This document shows, piece by piece, positions 10,143 through 17,528 of a stretch of DNA of 64,000 nucleotides. The first letter of the stretch is position 1; every line of letters starts with the position of its first letter. The notes below the pieces were generated by a model. That model saw only the letters and a program-made list of their open reading frames with translations, searched no databases and was not told where the DNA came from. Source of the stretch: Nocardia asteroides (GTDB lineage Bacteria > Actinomycetota > Actinomycetes > Mycobacteriales > Mycobacteriaceae); NCBI RefSeq assembly GCF_021183625.1, contig NZ_CP089214.1, positions 6,922,885 through 6,986,884 of the forward strand, read 5' to 3'. A program made the position numbers and the translations under genes.

Positions 10143-10924
10143 GCGCGGCGCCGCCGGGCGTCGTACTGCCCGGGGGCGCGGCCGACGAAGCGCCGCTTCA
10201 CCAGGCGCAGCGCCGCTTCGGGGACGCCCTGCTCGACCGTGCCCATCGGCGCCAGCCAGCGCGGAATCGTCACCTCGGCGCGCCGGTGCCGCACGGTGTC
10301 GGCGATGGCCTCGCCCACCTCCCCGGGCTGCAGGGTGGGCTGCAGCGCCAGGTTCACCCCCGAGGTGAGCTCGGTGTGCACCGCCGCGGGCATGACGGTG
10401 GTGACGCTCACCCCGGTGCCGTCCAGCTCGGCGCGGACCGCACGGGAGAGCGCGGCGACCGCGAACTTGGAGGCGCAGTACACCGCCGCGCCCGGCGTGG
10501 TCACCTTCGCCGCCATCGAGGCCACATTGACGATGTGGCCGCGCCCGCGCGCCACCATGCCCGGCAGCGCCAGGCTCATCCCGTTGACCACCCCGCCCAC
10601 GTTGATCGCCAGCTCGCGGTGGTGCCCCGCGAGATCCAGCTCCAGGTAGGGGGCGAGCCGCATGATGCCCGCGTTGTTCACCAGGATCTGCACCGGCCCG
10701 CTCGCCGCCGCGGCCGCCAGGAACGCGGCGAAGCTCTCCGGGTCGGTGACGTCCAGCGGGGCCGCGTGCCCGCCGATCTCGGCCGCCGTCGCCTCCGCCG
10801 CGGCCGCGTCGATATCGCCGATCCATACCCGGGCACCGCGCGCGGCCAGCGCGAGCGCGGTGGCCCGGCCGATTCCCCGTGCCCCGCCGGTGACGCAGGC
10901 GGTCGCGCCGTCGAGCCGGGTCAT
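10118..10924 (-). CDS. Short-chain dehydrogenase/reductase
   Basis: A 268-residue classical SDR: TGGARGIG at 12-19 for NAD(P) binding, NNAG near 90, and a catalytic Ser with YCASK. The C-terminal tail with KRRF and a run of arginines resembles SadH-type SDRs of the mycobacterial mymA cluster. It is the third gene of an operon with an HSL-type esterase and a GXWXG-like protein, overlapping the latter by 4 bp (ATGA). It probably oxidises an alcohol or reduces a ketone in the same pathway as the monooxygenase at 13422. Confidence 0.87.
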   Translation of the reverse strand: MTRLDGATACVTGGARGIGRATALALAARGARVWIGDIDAAAAEATAAEIGGHAAPLDVTDPESFAAFLAAAAASGPVQILVNNAGIMRLAPYLELDLAGHHRELAINVGGVVNGMSLALPGMVARGRGHIVNVASMAAKVTTPGAAVYCASKFAVAALSRAVRAELDGTGVSVTTVMPAAVHTELTSGVNLALQPTLQPGEVGEAIADTVRHRRAEVTIPRWLAPMGTVEQGVPEAALRLVKRRFVGRAPGQYDARRRRAYLDRIEG

Positions 10925-11589
10925 CGCCGCACCCCCGGCCGCGGCGCGCGCAGGGCGAAGTAGCCGACCGCGCGGAACTCACCGCCGGTCGACCGCAGCT
11001 GCGCCCGGCCAAGGTACACCCCCGGCACCAGCTCGACGATCTCGTCCCTGACCCGTTCGATCGGCACCACCCGGCTGCCCGGGTTGCCGAGCACCGGGTC
11101 GGTGTAGGTCACCGCGACAACCTGGTTGTGCGGAGCCAGCACCGCCTGCTCGACCCGGTGCGTGAACCGGAAGCCGCGGTACCCGGTGCCGCTGCGCACC
11201 CAGCCCCGGTAGCCGGGGACCGCGGCCCGCAGCGCGAGGTAGGCCAGCCGGTTGAGCCGGTTGGCGCCGGTGCCGGTGGCGGCGTCGAAGCTCTTGCCGA
11301 CCCAGCCGGGCTCGATCGCGACCACCGGGTTGAGCAGCGTCAGCTCCGGCATGCCGAAGAGCTTGCCGACCACGATGCCCTCGTAGTCGCCGTGCAGCCG
11401 CGGCGCGGTGCCCGCGGCGAAGAGCGCGTCGAGCAGCGCGCGGTCGTCGGCGGCGCTCGCCGCCAGCACGTGGTCCCAGCAGGCGAGGCGGGCGCGGGCG
11501 GGCGCCGTCGCGGTCAGTTCGCGGAGCTCGTCGAGCAGCGCCGCTGGATGGTCGCCGGTCTCGGTGGCGAGTGCGGACGGAATGGTCAC
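10921..11589 (-). CDS. Hypothetical protein, distantly GXWXG/DUF4334-like
   Basis: A 222-residue protein that I do not recognise firmly. LFAAGTAPRLHGDYEGIVVG followed by GWVGKSFD matches the spacing of the GXWXG domain (small beta-barrel, G-x-W-x-G then G-K-x-F). The later segment VVAVTYTDPVLGN..RDEIVELVPGVYLG resembles the DUF4334 half. If so, it is a lipocalin-like hydrophobic-ligand binder. It sits between the esterase and SDR genes, 22 bp after the esterase stop and overlapping the SDR start. Confidence 0.55.
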   Translation of the reverse strand: MTIPSALATETGDHPAALLDELRELTATAPARARLACWDHVLAASAADDRALLDALFAAGTAPRLHGDYEGIVVGKLFGMPELTLLNPVVAIEPGWVGKSFDAATGTGANRLNRLAYLALRAAVPGYRGWVRSGTGYRGFRFTHRVEQAVLAPHNQVVAVTYTDPVLGNPGSRVVPIERVRDEIVELVPGVYLGRAQLRSTGGEFRAVGYFALRAPRPGVRR

Positions 11590-11611
11590 GGGATTCCTTT
11601 CGGGGGCGAGT

Positions 11612-12598
11612 TCAGGCCGCGGCGGTCGCGGCCGCGGGGCGGATGTGCGCGCGGGCGAAGCGCGCGATCTCGGCGGTGAGCGCGCGGCTCTCCGGCAGGT
11701 AGGGGAAGACGACCGGGAAGGCGTGGATCTGGCCGTACCAGAGGTGCAGCTCGCACGGCACGCCCGCCGCGGTCAGCCGCTCGGCCATGACCTCGGAGTC
11801 GAGCCGGAGGAACTCGTCGTCGCAGGCGGCGAGCAGCGTCGGCGGCAGCCCGGCCAGCGTGCCGGAGACGGGGGAGAGCGCGAGGTCGAGGCGGCCGTCG
11901 CGGGTGCAGCCCAGTTCGGCGATGCGCGGGAAGGCGGCGGTCGGCAGGTATGCCTCGGTGGCGGCATTGCGGTGCGCGAGCTTGGCGGTCAGATCCAGGT
12001 CGAGCCAGGGGCTGAGCGCGACCACCGCGGCCGGGGCCGGTAGCTGCGCGGCGGCGGCGGCGATCGCGGTGCTCAGCGCGAGGAAGCCGCCTGCCGAGTC
12101 GCCCGCGAAGACCACCGACCCCGGCGCGGCGCCCCGCTCGAGCAGCCAGCGGTAGGCGGCCAGGCAGTCGCGCACCGACTCCGGCACCGTCGCCTCGGGC
12201 AGGTAGCGGTAGCGCACCTGGACCACCGGCAACCCCGTCGCCAGGGTGAGCTCGGCGGCGAAGCGGCGGTGCGTGTGCAGCCCGCCCGCGACGAAACCGC
12301 CACCGTGGAAATAGAGCAGCGCGCCTGCGCCGAACCCCGCCGCGACACCGGCGGCGCGCAGCACCGCCCCCCGCACCTCCGCCCCGCGCACCGGCTCGAC
12401 CCGGACGGCGGTGCGCACCGGCAGCAGCCGCGCGCCGGCATCGACCAGCGAACCGGCGCGCAGCGCGAGCGGGGAGATGGGCACCAGGCGCAGCACCGGG
12501 CGGACCAGTTCGCGCACCGCGGCGGTGGCGAGCCGGGAGCGCAGGCTGGGGTGGCGGCGGGCGCCCGCGCCGAAGTGGTGCCTGGTGGTGGGAGTCAT
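11612..12598 (-). CDS. Alpha/beta hydrolase, hormone-sensitive-lipase family esterase
   Basis: A 328-residue esterase. The HSL oxyanion motif HGGG (in LLYFHGGGFVAGG, near 95), nucleophile elbow GDSAGG near 168, acid in ACDDEFLRLDSE and base in QIHAFPV complete the triad. ATG at 12598 is preceded by an AGAGAGG-like site. It heads the operon with the GXWXG-like protein and SDR. Its promoter carries the TGAAAC/GCTTCA operator at 12630-12655, shared with the flavin monooxygenase gene. It could hydrolyse the ester or lactone produced by a Baeyer-Villiger oxidation. Confidence 0.88.
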   Translation of the reverse strand: MTPTTRHHFGAGARRHPSLRSRLATAAVRELVRPVLRLVPISPLALRAGSLVDAGARLLPVRTAVRVEPVRGAEVRGAVLRAAGVAAGFGAGALLYFHGGGFVAGGLHTHRRFAAELTLATGLPVVQVRYRYLPEATVPESVRDCLAAYRWLLERGAAPGSVVFAGDSAGGFLALSTAIAAAAAQLPAPAAVVALSPWLDLDLTAKLAHRNAATEAYLPTAAFPRIAELGCTRDGRLDLALSPVSGTLAGLPPTLLAACDDEFLRLDSEVMAERLTAAGVPCELHLWYGQIHAFPVVFPYLPESRALTAEIARFARAHIRPAAATAAA

Positions 12599-12629
12599 GG
12601 CGTCGCCTCTCTGGCACGTCCGAAAAAGA

Positions 12630-12655
12630 TGAAGCAAGCGTTTCATCTTGAAACG
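12630..12655. promoter_or_regulatory. Composite TetR operator, esterase/tetR promoter
   Basis: Two overlapping inverted repeats occur here. 12630-12645 reads, on the minus strand, TGAAAC-N4-GCTTCA. 12639-12655 is CGTTTCATCTTGAAACG, a perfect 7+3+7 palindrome. The site lies between the divergent esterase operon and the TetR gene. The same composite arrangement recurs at 13356-13381 before the monooxygenase gene. Confidence 0.75.
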
Positions 12656-12694
12656 GTTGATGTCAATACCGCCCCGGGATGGGAAGATCGCCGC

Positions 12695-13321
12695 ATGAGC
12701 TCTCCGAAGCTGTGGCGCGGGCAGACCCTGCGGGACCGCTCCCTGGATCGCCGTGAGCAGATGCTCGATGTCGGCGAGGAACTGCTCGGCACCGGCGGCG
12801 CCGCCGCGGTGACCACCCGCGCGGTCATGCGGCAGACGAACCTGAGCCCGCGCTACTTCTACGAAACCTTCGACACCCGCGAGGATCTCGTGATCGCGGT
12901 CTACGACCGGGTGGAGACGCGGCTCTTCGAGCGCATGCGCGGTGTCTCCACCGCGGCCGGGCTGCGCGCCGCCATCAGGGAGATCTTCGAGATCTGCGCG
13001 CGGTACTTCGAGGAGGAGCCCGGCCGCGCCCGGATCCTGCTGCGCGAGCCGCTCGCCGACGACACCCTGCGCGCGCACAGCGCCGACCGCGCCCCCGCCT
13101 TCCTGCGGCTGCTCATCCCGATCCTCGGCGCGGAGGCGGGCGCGGTGGTCCCCGACGGCGACGAGGAGCTGGCGCTCGGCGCGGCCGCGCTCGGCGGCAG
13201 CCTGGTCTCGCTGTACCTGGAGTGGACCGACGGGCGGCTCGCCGTCGGGCGCGACCGGCTCGCGGACGCGGCGGTCGCCGTGGTCTTCGCGGTGCTCGGG
13301 GCGGTGCGCGAGCAGGGCTGA
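12695..13321 (+). CDS. TetR family regulator of esterase operon and monooxygenase
   Basis: A 208-residue TetR. The DNA-binding part includes GEELLGTGGAAAVTTRAVMR and QTNLSPRYFYETFDTREDLV, with a normal recognition helix; the C-terminal ligand domain has full length. ATG at 12695 lies close to the operator. Identical composite operators before the divergent esterase and before the downstream monooxygenase make this the likely repressor of both, and autoregulated. The layout resembles EthR/EthA-type control, though the operator sequence differs. Confidence 0.88.
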   Translation: MSSPKLWRGQTLRDRSLDRREQMLDVGEELLGTGGAAAVTTRAVMRQTNLSPRYFYETFDTREDLVIAVYDRVETRLFERMRGVSTAAGLRAAIREIFEICARYFEEEPGRARILLREPLADDTLRAHSADRAPAFLRLLIPILGAEAGAVVPDGDEELALGAAALGGSLVSLYLEWTDGRLAVGRDRLADAAVAVVFAVLGAVREQG

Positions 13322-13355
13322 CGCGCGCGGCCCTTGACAAGGGCGGGCCACAAGT

Positions 13356-13381
13356 TGAAACATGCGCTTCATATTGAAGCG
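13356..13381. promoter_or_regulatory. Composite TetR operator, monooxygenase promoter
   Basis: TGAAAC-ATGC-GCTTCA at 13356-13371 overlaps CGCTTCATATTGAAGCG at 13365-13381, a perfect 7+3+7 palindrome. Half-sites match those at 12630-12655. The longer reading frame of the monooxygenase would start inside this site, which argues for the downstream ATG at 13422. Confidence 0.75.
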
Positions 13382-13421
13382 ACCGTTACTGCTTGCTGTC
13401 CGCCCGGAAGGACCCGCGCCG

Positions 13422-14924
13422 ATGATCACCGAATCCCGTTCCACCCCCGACCGAAACATCGTGATCATCGGCGCCGGCATCGCCGGGATCGGCATGGCGA
13501 TCCTGCTGCGCCGCAACGGCATCGAGGACTTCACCGTGCTCGAGCGGGCAGGCGACATCGGGGGCGTCTGGCGCGACAACACCTACCCCGGCGTCGGCGC
13601 CGACGTGCCCTCCTTCAGCTACCAGTACTCCTTCGAGAAGAATCCGCACTGGTCACGGCTCTTCCCCAGGGGCGAGGAGATCAAGGCGTACCTCGACCAC
13701 TGCGTGCGCAAGTACGACATCGCTCGGCACATCGAGTTCGGCACCGAGGTGCTGGAGCGGCGCTGGGACGAGGGTGAGCGGCGCTGGCACCTGCGCACCG
13801 GCGACACCGAGTTCACCAGCCGCTACGTCATCAGCGCGCTCGGCCCGTTCGTGAACGCGCGCACCCCCGCGATCCCCGGGCTCGCCGACTTCACCGGCGC
13901 CGTCATGCGGTCCCAGCACTGGGATCACGACCGCGACCTCACCGGGCTGCGGGTCGGCGTGGTCGGCACCGGCGCCAGCGCCGTGCAGCTGGTGCCGCAC
14001 GTCGCCGAGCGGGCGGCGCACCTGAGCGTGTTCCAGCGCCGCGCCATCCACGTGCTGCCCAAGCTCGACCTGCCGGTGCCCGAGCCGGTGCAACGCGCCC
14101 TGGCGGGCGTGCCAGGGGCGCAGCACCTGCTCCGCTACGCGTTCACCGCCCAGGTCGAGGCGCTGCTCGTCGCGGTCGCCGCCTACGGCCGCTCGGTCGC
14201 GCCGCTGGCCCGCGGGCTCTCGGCCACCAGCAGGGCGCTGCTGCGCAGCCAGGTGCGCGATGCCGGGCTGCGCGCGGCGCTCACCCCGGAGTACGACTTC
14301 GGCTGCAAGCGCCCGAGCGTCTCCAACGCCTGGTACCGCACCTTCGCCAGGGACGACGTCGCGCTCGTCACCGACCCCATCGAGCGCGTCACCGCCACCG
14401 GCATCCGCACCGCGGACGGCACCGAGCACGAGCTCGACGTCCTCGTGCTCGCCACCGGCTTCCACTTTGCGCACGAGCCGGTCAACTACCGGATCTCCCC
14501 GGTGCGCACCTCCGACGGCTTCGACCTGGCCGAGTTCTTCGAGCACGAGCCGCTGCAGTCCTACGAGGGCGTCAGCCTGCCGCAGCTGCCGAACGCCTTC
14601 TCGCTCTTCGGCCCCTACTCCTGGTCCGGCGGCTCCTACCACGTCATGGTCGAGACCCAGGCCGGCCACATCATCCGGGTGCTGCGCGAGGCCGAGCGCC
14701 GCGGCGCCGACCGGATCGCCGTCCGGCCGGAGGCGAACGCGCGGTTCCTGGAGTTCGTCCGGGCCCGCGCCGCGAACTCGCTGCTCGCCATCAGCAACTG
14801 CGCCCCGGCGGGCAGCTACTACTTCGACCACCACGGCGACTTCAGCTCGCTGCGCCCGACCACCGGGCTGCAGGCCTGGTGGACCAGCCGCACCTTCCCG
14901 CTCGACGACTACAGCTACGCCTGA
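13422..14924 (+). CDS. Flavin-containing/Baeyer-Villiger-type monooxygenase
   Basis: A 500-residue monooxygenase. The FAD site GAGIAGIG lies near residue 13, then VLERAGDIGGVWRDNTYPG and the NADPH site GTGASAVQ near 186. The BVMO fingerprint FxGxxxHxxxW is present as FTGAVMRSQHW, with Arg at the usual His position. The C-terminal LATGF motif is intact. ATG at 13422 has GGAAGGA 10 bp upstream. The family inserts oxygen next to ketones, or oxidises N or S. With the co-regulated esterase and SDR it suggests alcohol to ketone to ester to cleavage. It ends by overlapping the convergent SGNH gene by 10 bp. Confidence 0.87.
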   Translation: MITESRSTPDRNIVIIGAGIAGIGMAILLRRNGIEDFTVLERAGDIGGVWRDNTYPGVGADVPSFSYQYSFEKNPHWSRLFPRGEEIKAYLDHCVRKYDIARHIEFGTEVLERRWDEGERRWHLRTGDTEFTSRYVISALGPFVNARTPAIPGLADFTGAVMRSQHWDHDRDLTGLRVGVVGTGASAVQLVPHVAERAAHLSVFQRRAIHVLPKLDLPVPEPVQRALAGVPGAQHLLRYAFTAQVEALLVAVAAYGRSVAPLARGLSATSRALLRSQVRDAGLRAALTPEYDFGCKRPSVSNAWYRTFARDDVALVTDPIERVTATGIRTADGTEHELDVLVLATGFHFAHEPVNYRISPVRTSDGFDLAEFFEHEPLQSYEGVSLPQLPNAFSLFGPYSWSGGSYHVMVETQAGHIIRVLREAERRGADRIAVRPEANARFLEFVRARAANSLLAISNCAPAGSYYFDHHGDFSSLRPTTGLQAWWTSRTFPLDDYSYA

Positions 14925-15583
14925 CCGGCCGCCAGCGCCCGCACCAGCAGGCTCGCGATCACCGCCTGCCCGGTCGTGGCGAAGTGGATGCCGTCCGCGC
15001 TGAGCAGGTCGGGGCGGTCGTTGAGCGGGTGCGCCCAGCAGTCGGCGACGGCCGCGCCGTGCTCCCCGGCCAGGGCACGGGTGAGGTCGTTGAGCCGGGC
15101 GACGCGGTCGGTGAAGTCCGGGAACGCGGGGATCAGGAAGGCCCGGCCGAGGGTGAAGACGCTCAGCCGGGCGCCCGTGCCGCGCGCCCAGGCGTACATG
15201 GCGCCGAGATCGTCCTCGATCCGGTGCCAGTCCGGGGTGCGGCGGATGATGTCGTTCGCGCCGCTGTTCAGGTGCAGCAGGTCGGGTTCGAACGCCTCGA
15301 TGCGCCCGGCCTGCTCGCGCAGCGCGTGCGCGGTGGTGACGCCGACCCGCGCCGTGTTCAGGTAGGCGAGGTCGGGTCTGTTCAGCCGGAGTGCGCGCGC
15401 GACCCGGTCCGGCCAGCCGAGGTCCTCGTACCCCGGGGTGGCGTCGCCGACGCCGAGCGAGAGGCTGTCGCCGAAGACGCCGAACCGGCGCCACGGGGCG
15501 GCCGCGAGCAGCGCCGCGGCGGCGTCGGGGGCGAGCACGTCGGGGTCGGCGGCCTCGGTCGCTGCCAGGAATCGCGCGGTCAT
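14915..15583 (-). CDS. SGNH/GDSL hydrolase
   Basis: A 222-residue lipase/esterase of the SGNH superfamily. Block I is GDSLSLG near residue 39, block III is NSGANDI, and block V is DGIHF with the catalytic Asp and His. There is no signal peptide, so it acts in the cytoplasm. ATG at 15583 overlaps the MFS stop by 4 bp, placing it second in an operon with the exporter controlled by the HxlR operators. The substrate is unknown; possibly it deacylates the compound handled by the exporter. Confidence 0.85.
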   Translation of the reverse strand: MTARFLAATEAADPDVLAPDAAAALLAAAPWRRFGVFGDSLSLGVGDATPGYEDLGWPDRVARALRLNRPDLAYLNTARVGVTTAHALREQAGRIEAFEPDLLHLNSGANDIIRRTPDWHRIEDDLGAMYAWARGTGARLSVFTLGRAFLIPAFPDFTDRVARLNDLTRALAGEHGAAVADCWAHPLNDRPDLLSADGIHFATTGQAVIASLLVRALAAGQA

Positions 15584-16986
15584 CGGCTCGCCACCCGCTC
15601 CGGCCGGATGCCGAGCGCGGTCACCGCGCCCGCGAGGACGAGCACCGTGATGAAGATCCAGCCCTGCCGGAAGCCGCTGCCCGCGGAGAGCTCGGCCCGG
15701 CTGCCGAGGATCGTCACCAGCGCGGCGACGCCCAGCGCGTACCCGGCCTGGCGCGCGGTATTGACCACCGCGCTCCCCGTCGCGGTGTCCGCGGGGGGCA
15801 GCCCGGCGACGGCGGCGCCGATCACGGTCGGCATGGCGATCCCGATCCCGGCCCCGATCACGACCCACCCGGGCAGGACGCCGGTGGCGTACTCCACCCC
15901 GCCGCCGAGCGCGAGCAGCGCCGAGCCGAGCCCGAACACCGCCAGCCCGGCCGCCACCACGTGCCCGGGCCGCACCCCCGCGGCCACGCGCTGGGTGAGC
16001 GCCGCGAAGAGCGGAACGGCCAGCGGGCCCGGCAGCAGGGCGAGCCCGGCCTCGAGCGGGCCGTACCCGGCGACGTTCGCCAGCCACAGCGCCACGCTCA
16101 GGAAGACCGCGCTGAACGCGCCGGTGAAGAGCAGAATCGTCAGGTTGGCGACGCCGAACCCGGGCGCGCGGAACAGCTTCGGCGGAATCACCGGCGCCGG
16201 ATGGACGCGGACCCGGTGCACCAGCAGCGCGACGGCGAGCGCCGCGACCGCCGCCGTCAGCAGCATCCGGGGCGAGCCCCAGCCCCACTCCCCGGCCCGC
16301 ACCAGCCCGAACGACACGCCGCCGACCGCGACCGCGATGGCCAGCGCGCCGACCGGGTCGGGAATCCGCGTCCGCGCGGACGGCGTCGACGGCGGAAGCA
16401 GCCGCGCGGCCACCACCAGCGCGACCAGCCCGATGGGCAGGTTGAGCAGGAACGCCCACCGCCACGATCCCTCCGCCAGCAGCCCGCCGATCACCGGGCC
16501 GAGCGCGCCGGCGAACGACGAGCTGGTGGCCCAGATCCGCACCGCGCCGGCCCGGCGGTCCGCCGGCAGCACCTCCAGGATCAGTCCGAGGCCGGCCGGG
16601 GTCAGCACCGCCGCGCCGATCGCCTGGAGCACCCGGAAGCCGATCAGCACGCCGAGCGTCGGCGCCACCGCGCAGCCGAGCCCGGCGAGCGTGAACAGCC
16701 CCAGCCCGACGAGGAATCCCCGCTTGCGCCCGTACCGATCGCAGAGGCTGCCCGCAGGCACCAGGCAGGCCGCGTACACCACGATGTACCCGGTCAGGAC
16801 CCAGCTGAGCGCGGCGAGCGAGGAGCCGGGGTAACTCGCCCCGATCGAGGTGAAGGCCACGTTCACGATGAACAGGTCGAGCATCGTCATGAACGTGGCG
16901 GCGCAGAGCAGTGCGATGGTCCCGGTGGCGGCCTCGGGGGCTACCTGGCCGGTGCGGGGTCGTGAATCCGTAGGGGGCACAGCCAC
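15580..16986 (-). CDS. MFS multidrug exporter, DHA2 (14-helix) family
   Basis: A 468-residue EmrB/QacA-type transporter. It has LDLFIVNVAFTSIG in helix 1, WVLTGYIV in helix 2, the cytoplasmic loop DRYGRKRGF, and motif C at GALGPVIGGLL. The GTG start at 16986 is 5 bp from the first HxlR operator; an in-frame GTG at 16980 is possible. It is first in an operon with the SGNH hydrolase. Divergent HxlR and paired operators imply substrate-induced efflux. Confidence 0.87.
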   Translation of the reverse strand: MAVPPTDSRPRTGQVAPEAATGTIALLCAATFMTMLDLFIVNVAFTSIGASYPGSSLAALSWVLTGYIVVYAACLVPAGSLCDRYGRKRGFLVGLGLFTLAGLGCAVAPTLGVLIGFRVLQAIGAAVLTPAGLGLILEVLPADRRAGAVRIWATSSSFAGALGPVIGGLLAEGSWRWAFLLNLPIGLVALVVAARLLPPSTPSARTRIPDPVGALAIAVAVGGVSFGLVRAGEWGWGSPRMLLTAAVAALAVALLVHRVRVHPAPVIPPKLFRAPGFGVANLTILLFTGAFSAVFLSVALWLANVAGYGPLEAGLALLPGPLAVPLFAALTQRVAAGVRPGHVVAAGLAVFGLGSALLALGGGVEYATGVLPGWVVIGAGIGIAMPTVIGAAVAGLPPADTATGSAVVNTARQAGYALGVAALVTILGSRAELSAGSGFRQGWIFITVLVLAGAVTALGIRPERVASR

Positions 16987-16990
16987 TCCC

Positions 16991-17015
16991 AGTGAGTTGG
17001 AAAAGCGAACTCACT
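16991..17015. promoter_or_regulatory. HxlR operator 1
   Basis: AGTGAGTT-N9-AACTCACT, a perfect 8+9+8 inverted repeat with an A-rich spacer, in the divergent MFS/hxlR gap. It is a near copy of operator 2, which begins 36 bp to the right. Confidence 0.75.
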
Positions 17016-17026
17016 CATCGTGGGGG

Positions 17027-17051
17027 AGTGGGTTTGAAAAAGCAACCCACT
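17027..17051. promoter_or_regulatory. HxlR operator 2
   Basis: AGTGGGTT-N9-AACCCACT, a perfect 8+9+8 inverted repeat. Arms differ from operator 1 only by compensating changes at one position per arm, and the spacer keeps the GAAAAxGC core. The two sites together span the whole promoter of hxlR and that of the exporter. Confidence 0.75.
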
Positions 17052-17069
17052 GGGGTGGAGAATGGGGCC

Positions 17070-17507
17070 ATGCCAGCGGCACCTGCCGGGAAGACCCCGC
17101 GCGACTGCACGATCGCCGACGCCCTCGAGGTCGTCGGCGATCGCTGGAGCCTGCTGATCGTGCGCGAGCTCTTCTACGCCCAGCAGCGCTTCACCGAGGT
17201 CGTGCGCAACACCGGGGCGCCGCGCGATATCGCGACGGCCCGGCTGCGCAAGCTCGTCGAGCACGGGGTCATCGCCCGCGAGCAGTACAGCGAGCGGCCC
17301 GCCCGCTACGCCTACCGGCTGACCGAGTCCGGGCGCGCCCTCGCGCCGGTGCTGCTCGCGCTCAAGCGCTGGGGGCACGAGTACGTGCGCGACGGCGCCG
17401 ATCCGGTGCGGTTCGACCACAGCTGCGGGCACGAGTTCGTCGGCGCGCTGCACTGCTCCGCCTGCGGAGACCCGTTCGAGTCGGGATCGCTGACGCCGCA
17501 TCCCTGA
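17070..17507 (+). CDS. HxlR family winged-helix regulator with C-terminal zinc-ribbon-like tail
   Basis: A 145-residue regulator. The core DALEVVGDRWSLLIVRELFY, RFTEVVR..GAPRDIATARLRKLVEHGVI and the YRLTESGRAL wing are classic HxlR. The C-terminal 30 residues add CGHEFVGALHCSACGDPFE, a Cys-x-His...Cys-x-x-Cys pattern that could bind a metal. ATG at 17070 follows GGTGGAG; upstream in-frame starts would lie inside the operators. It probably controls itself and the divergent exporter/SGNH operon. Confidence 0.88.
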   Translation: MPAAPAGKTPRDCTIADALEVVGDRWSLLIVRELFYAQQRFTEVVRNTGAPRDIATARLRKLVEHGVIAREQYSERPARYAYRLTESGRALAPVLLALKRWGHEYVRDGADPVRFDHSCGHEFVGALHCSACGDPFESGSLTPHP

Positions 17508-17528
17508 ATTCCGGTGCGGCCCGCGCGC

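Noticed and set aside
7929..11012. Long minus-strand frame over the Mur ligase
   Set aside because: Composition is Arg/Ala/Gly-rich without motifs, while the plus-strand ligase has all Mur motifs.
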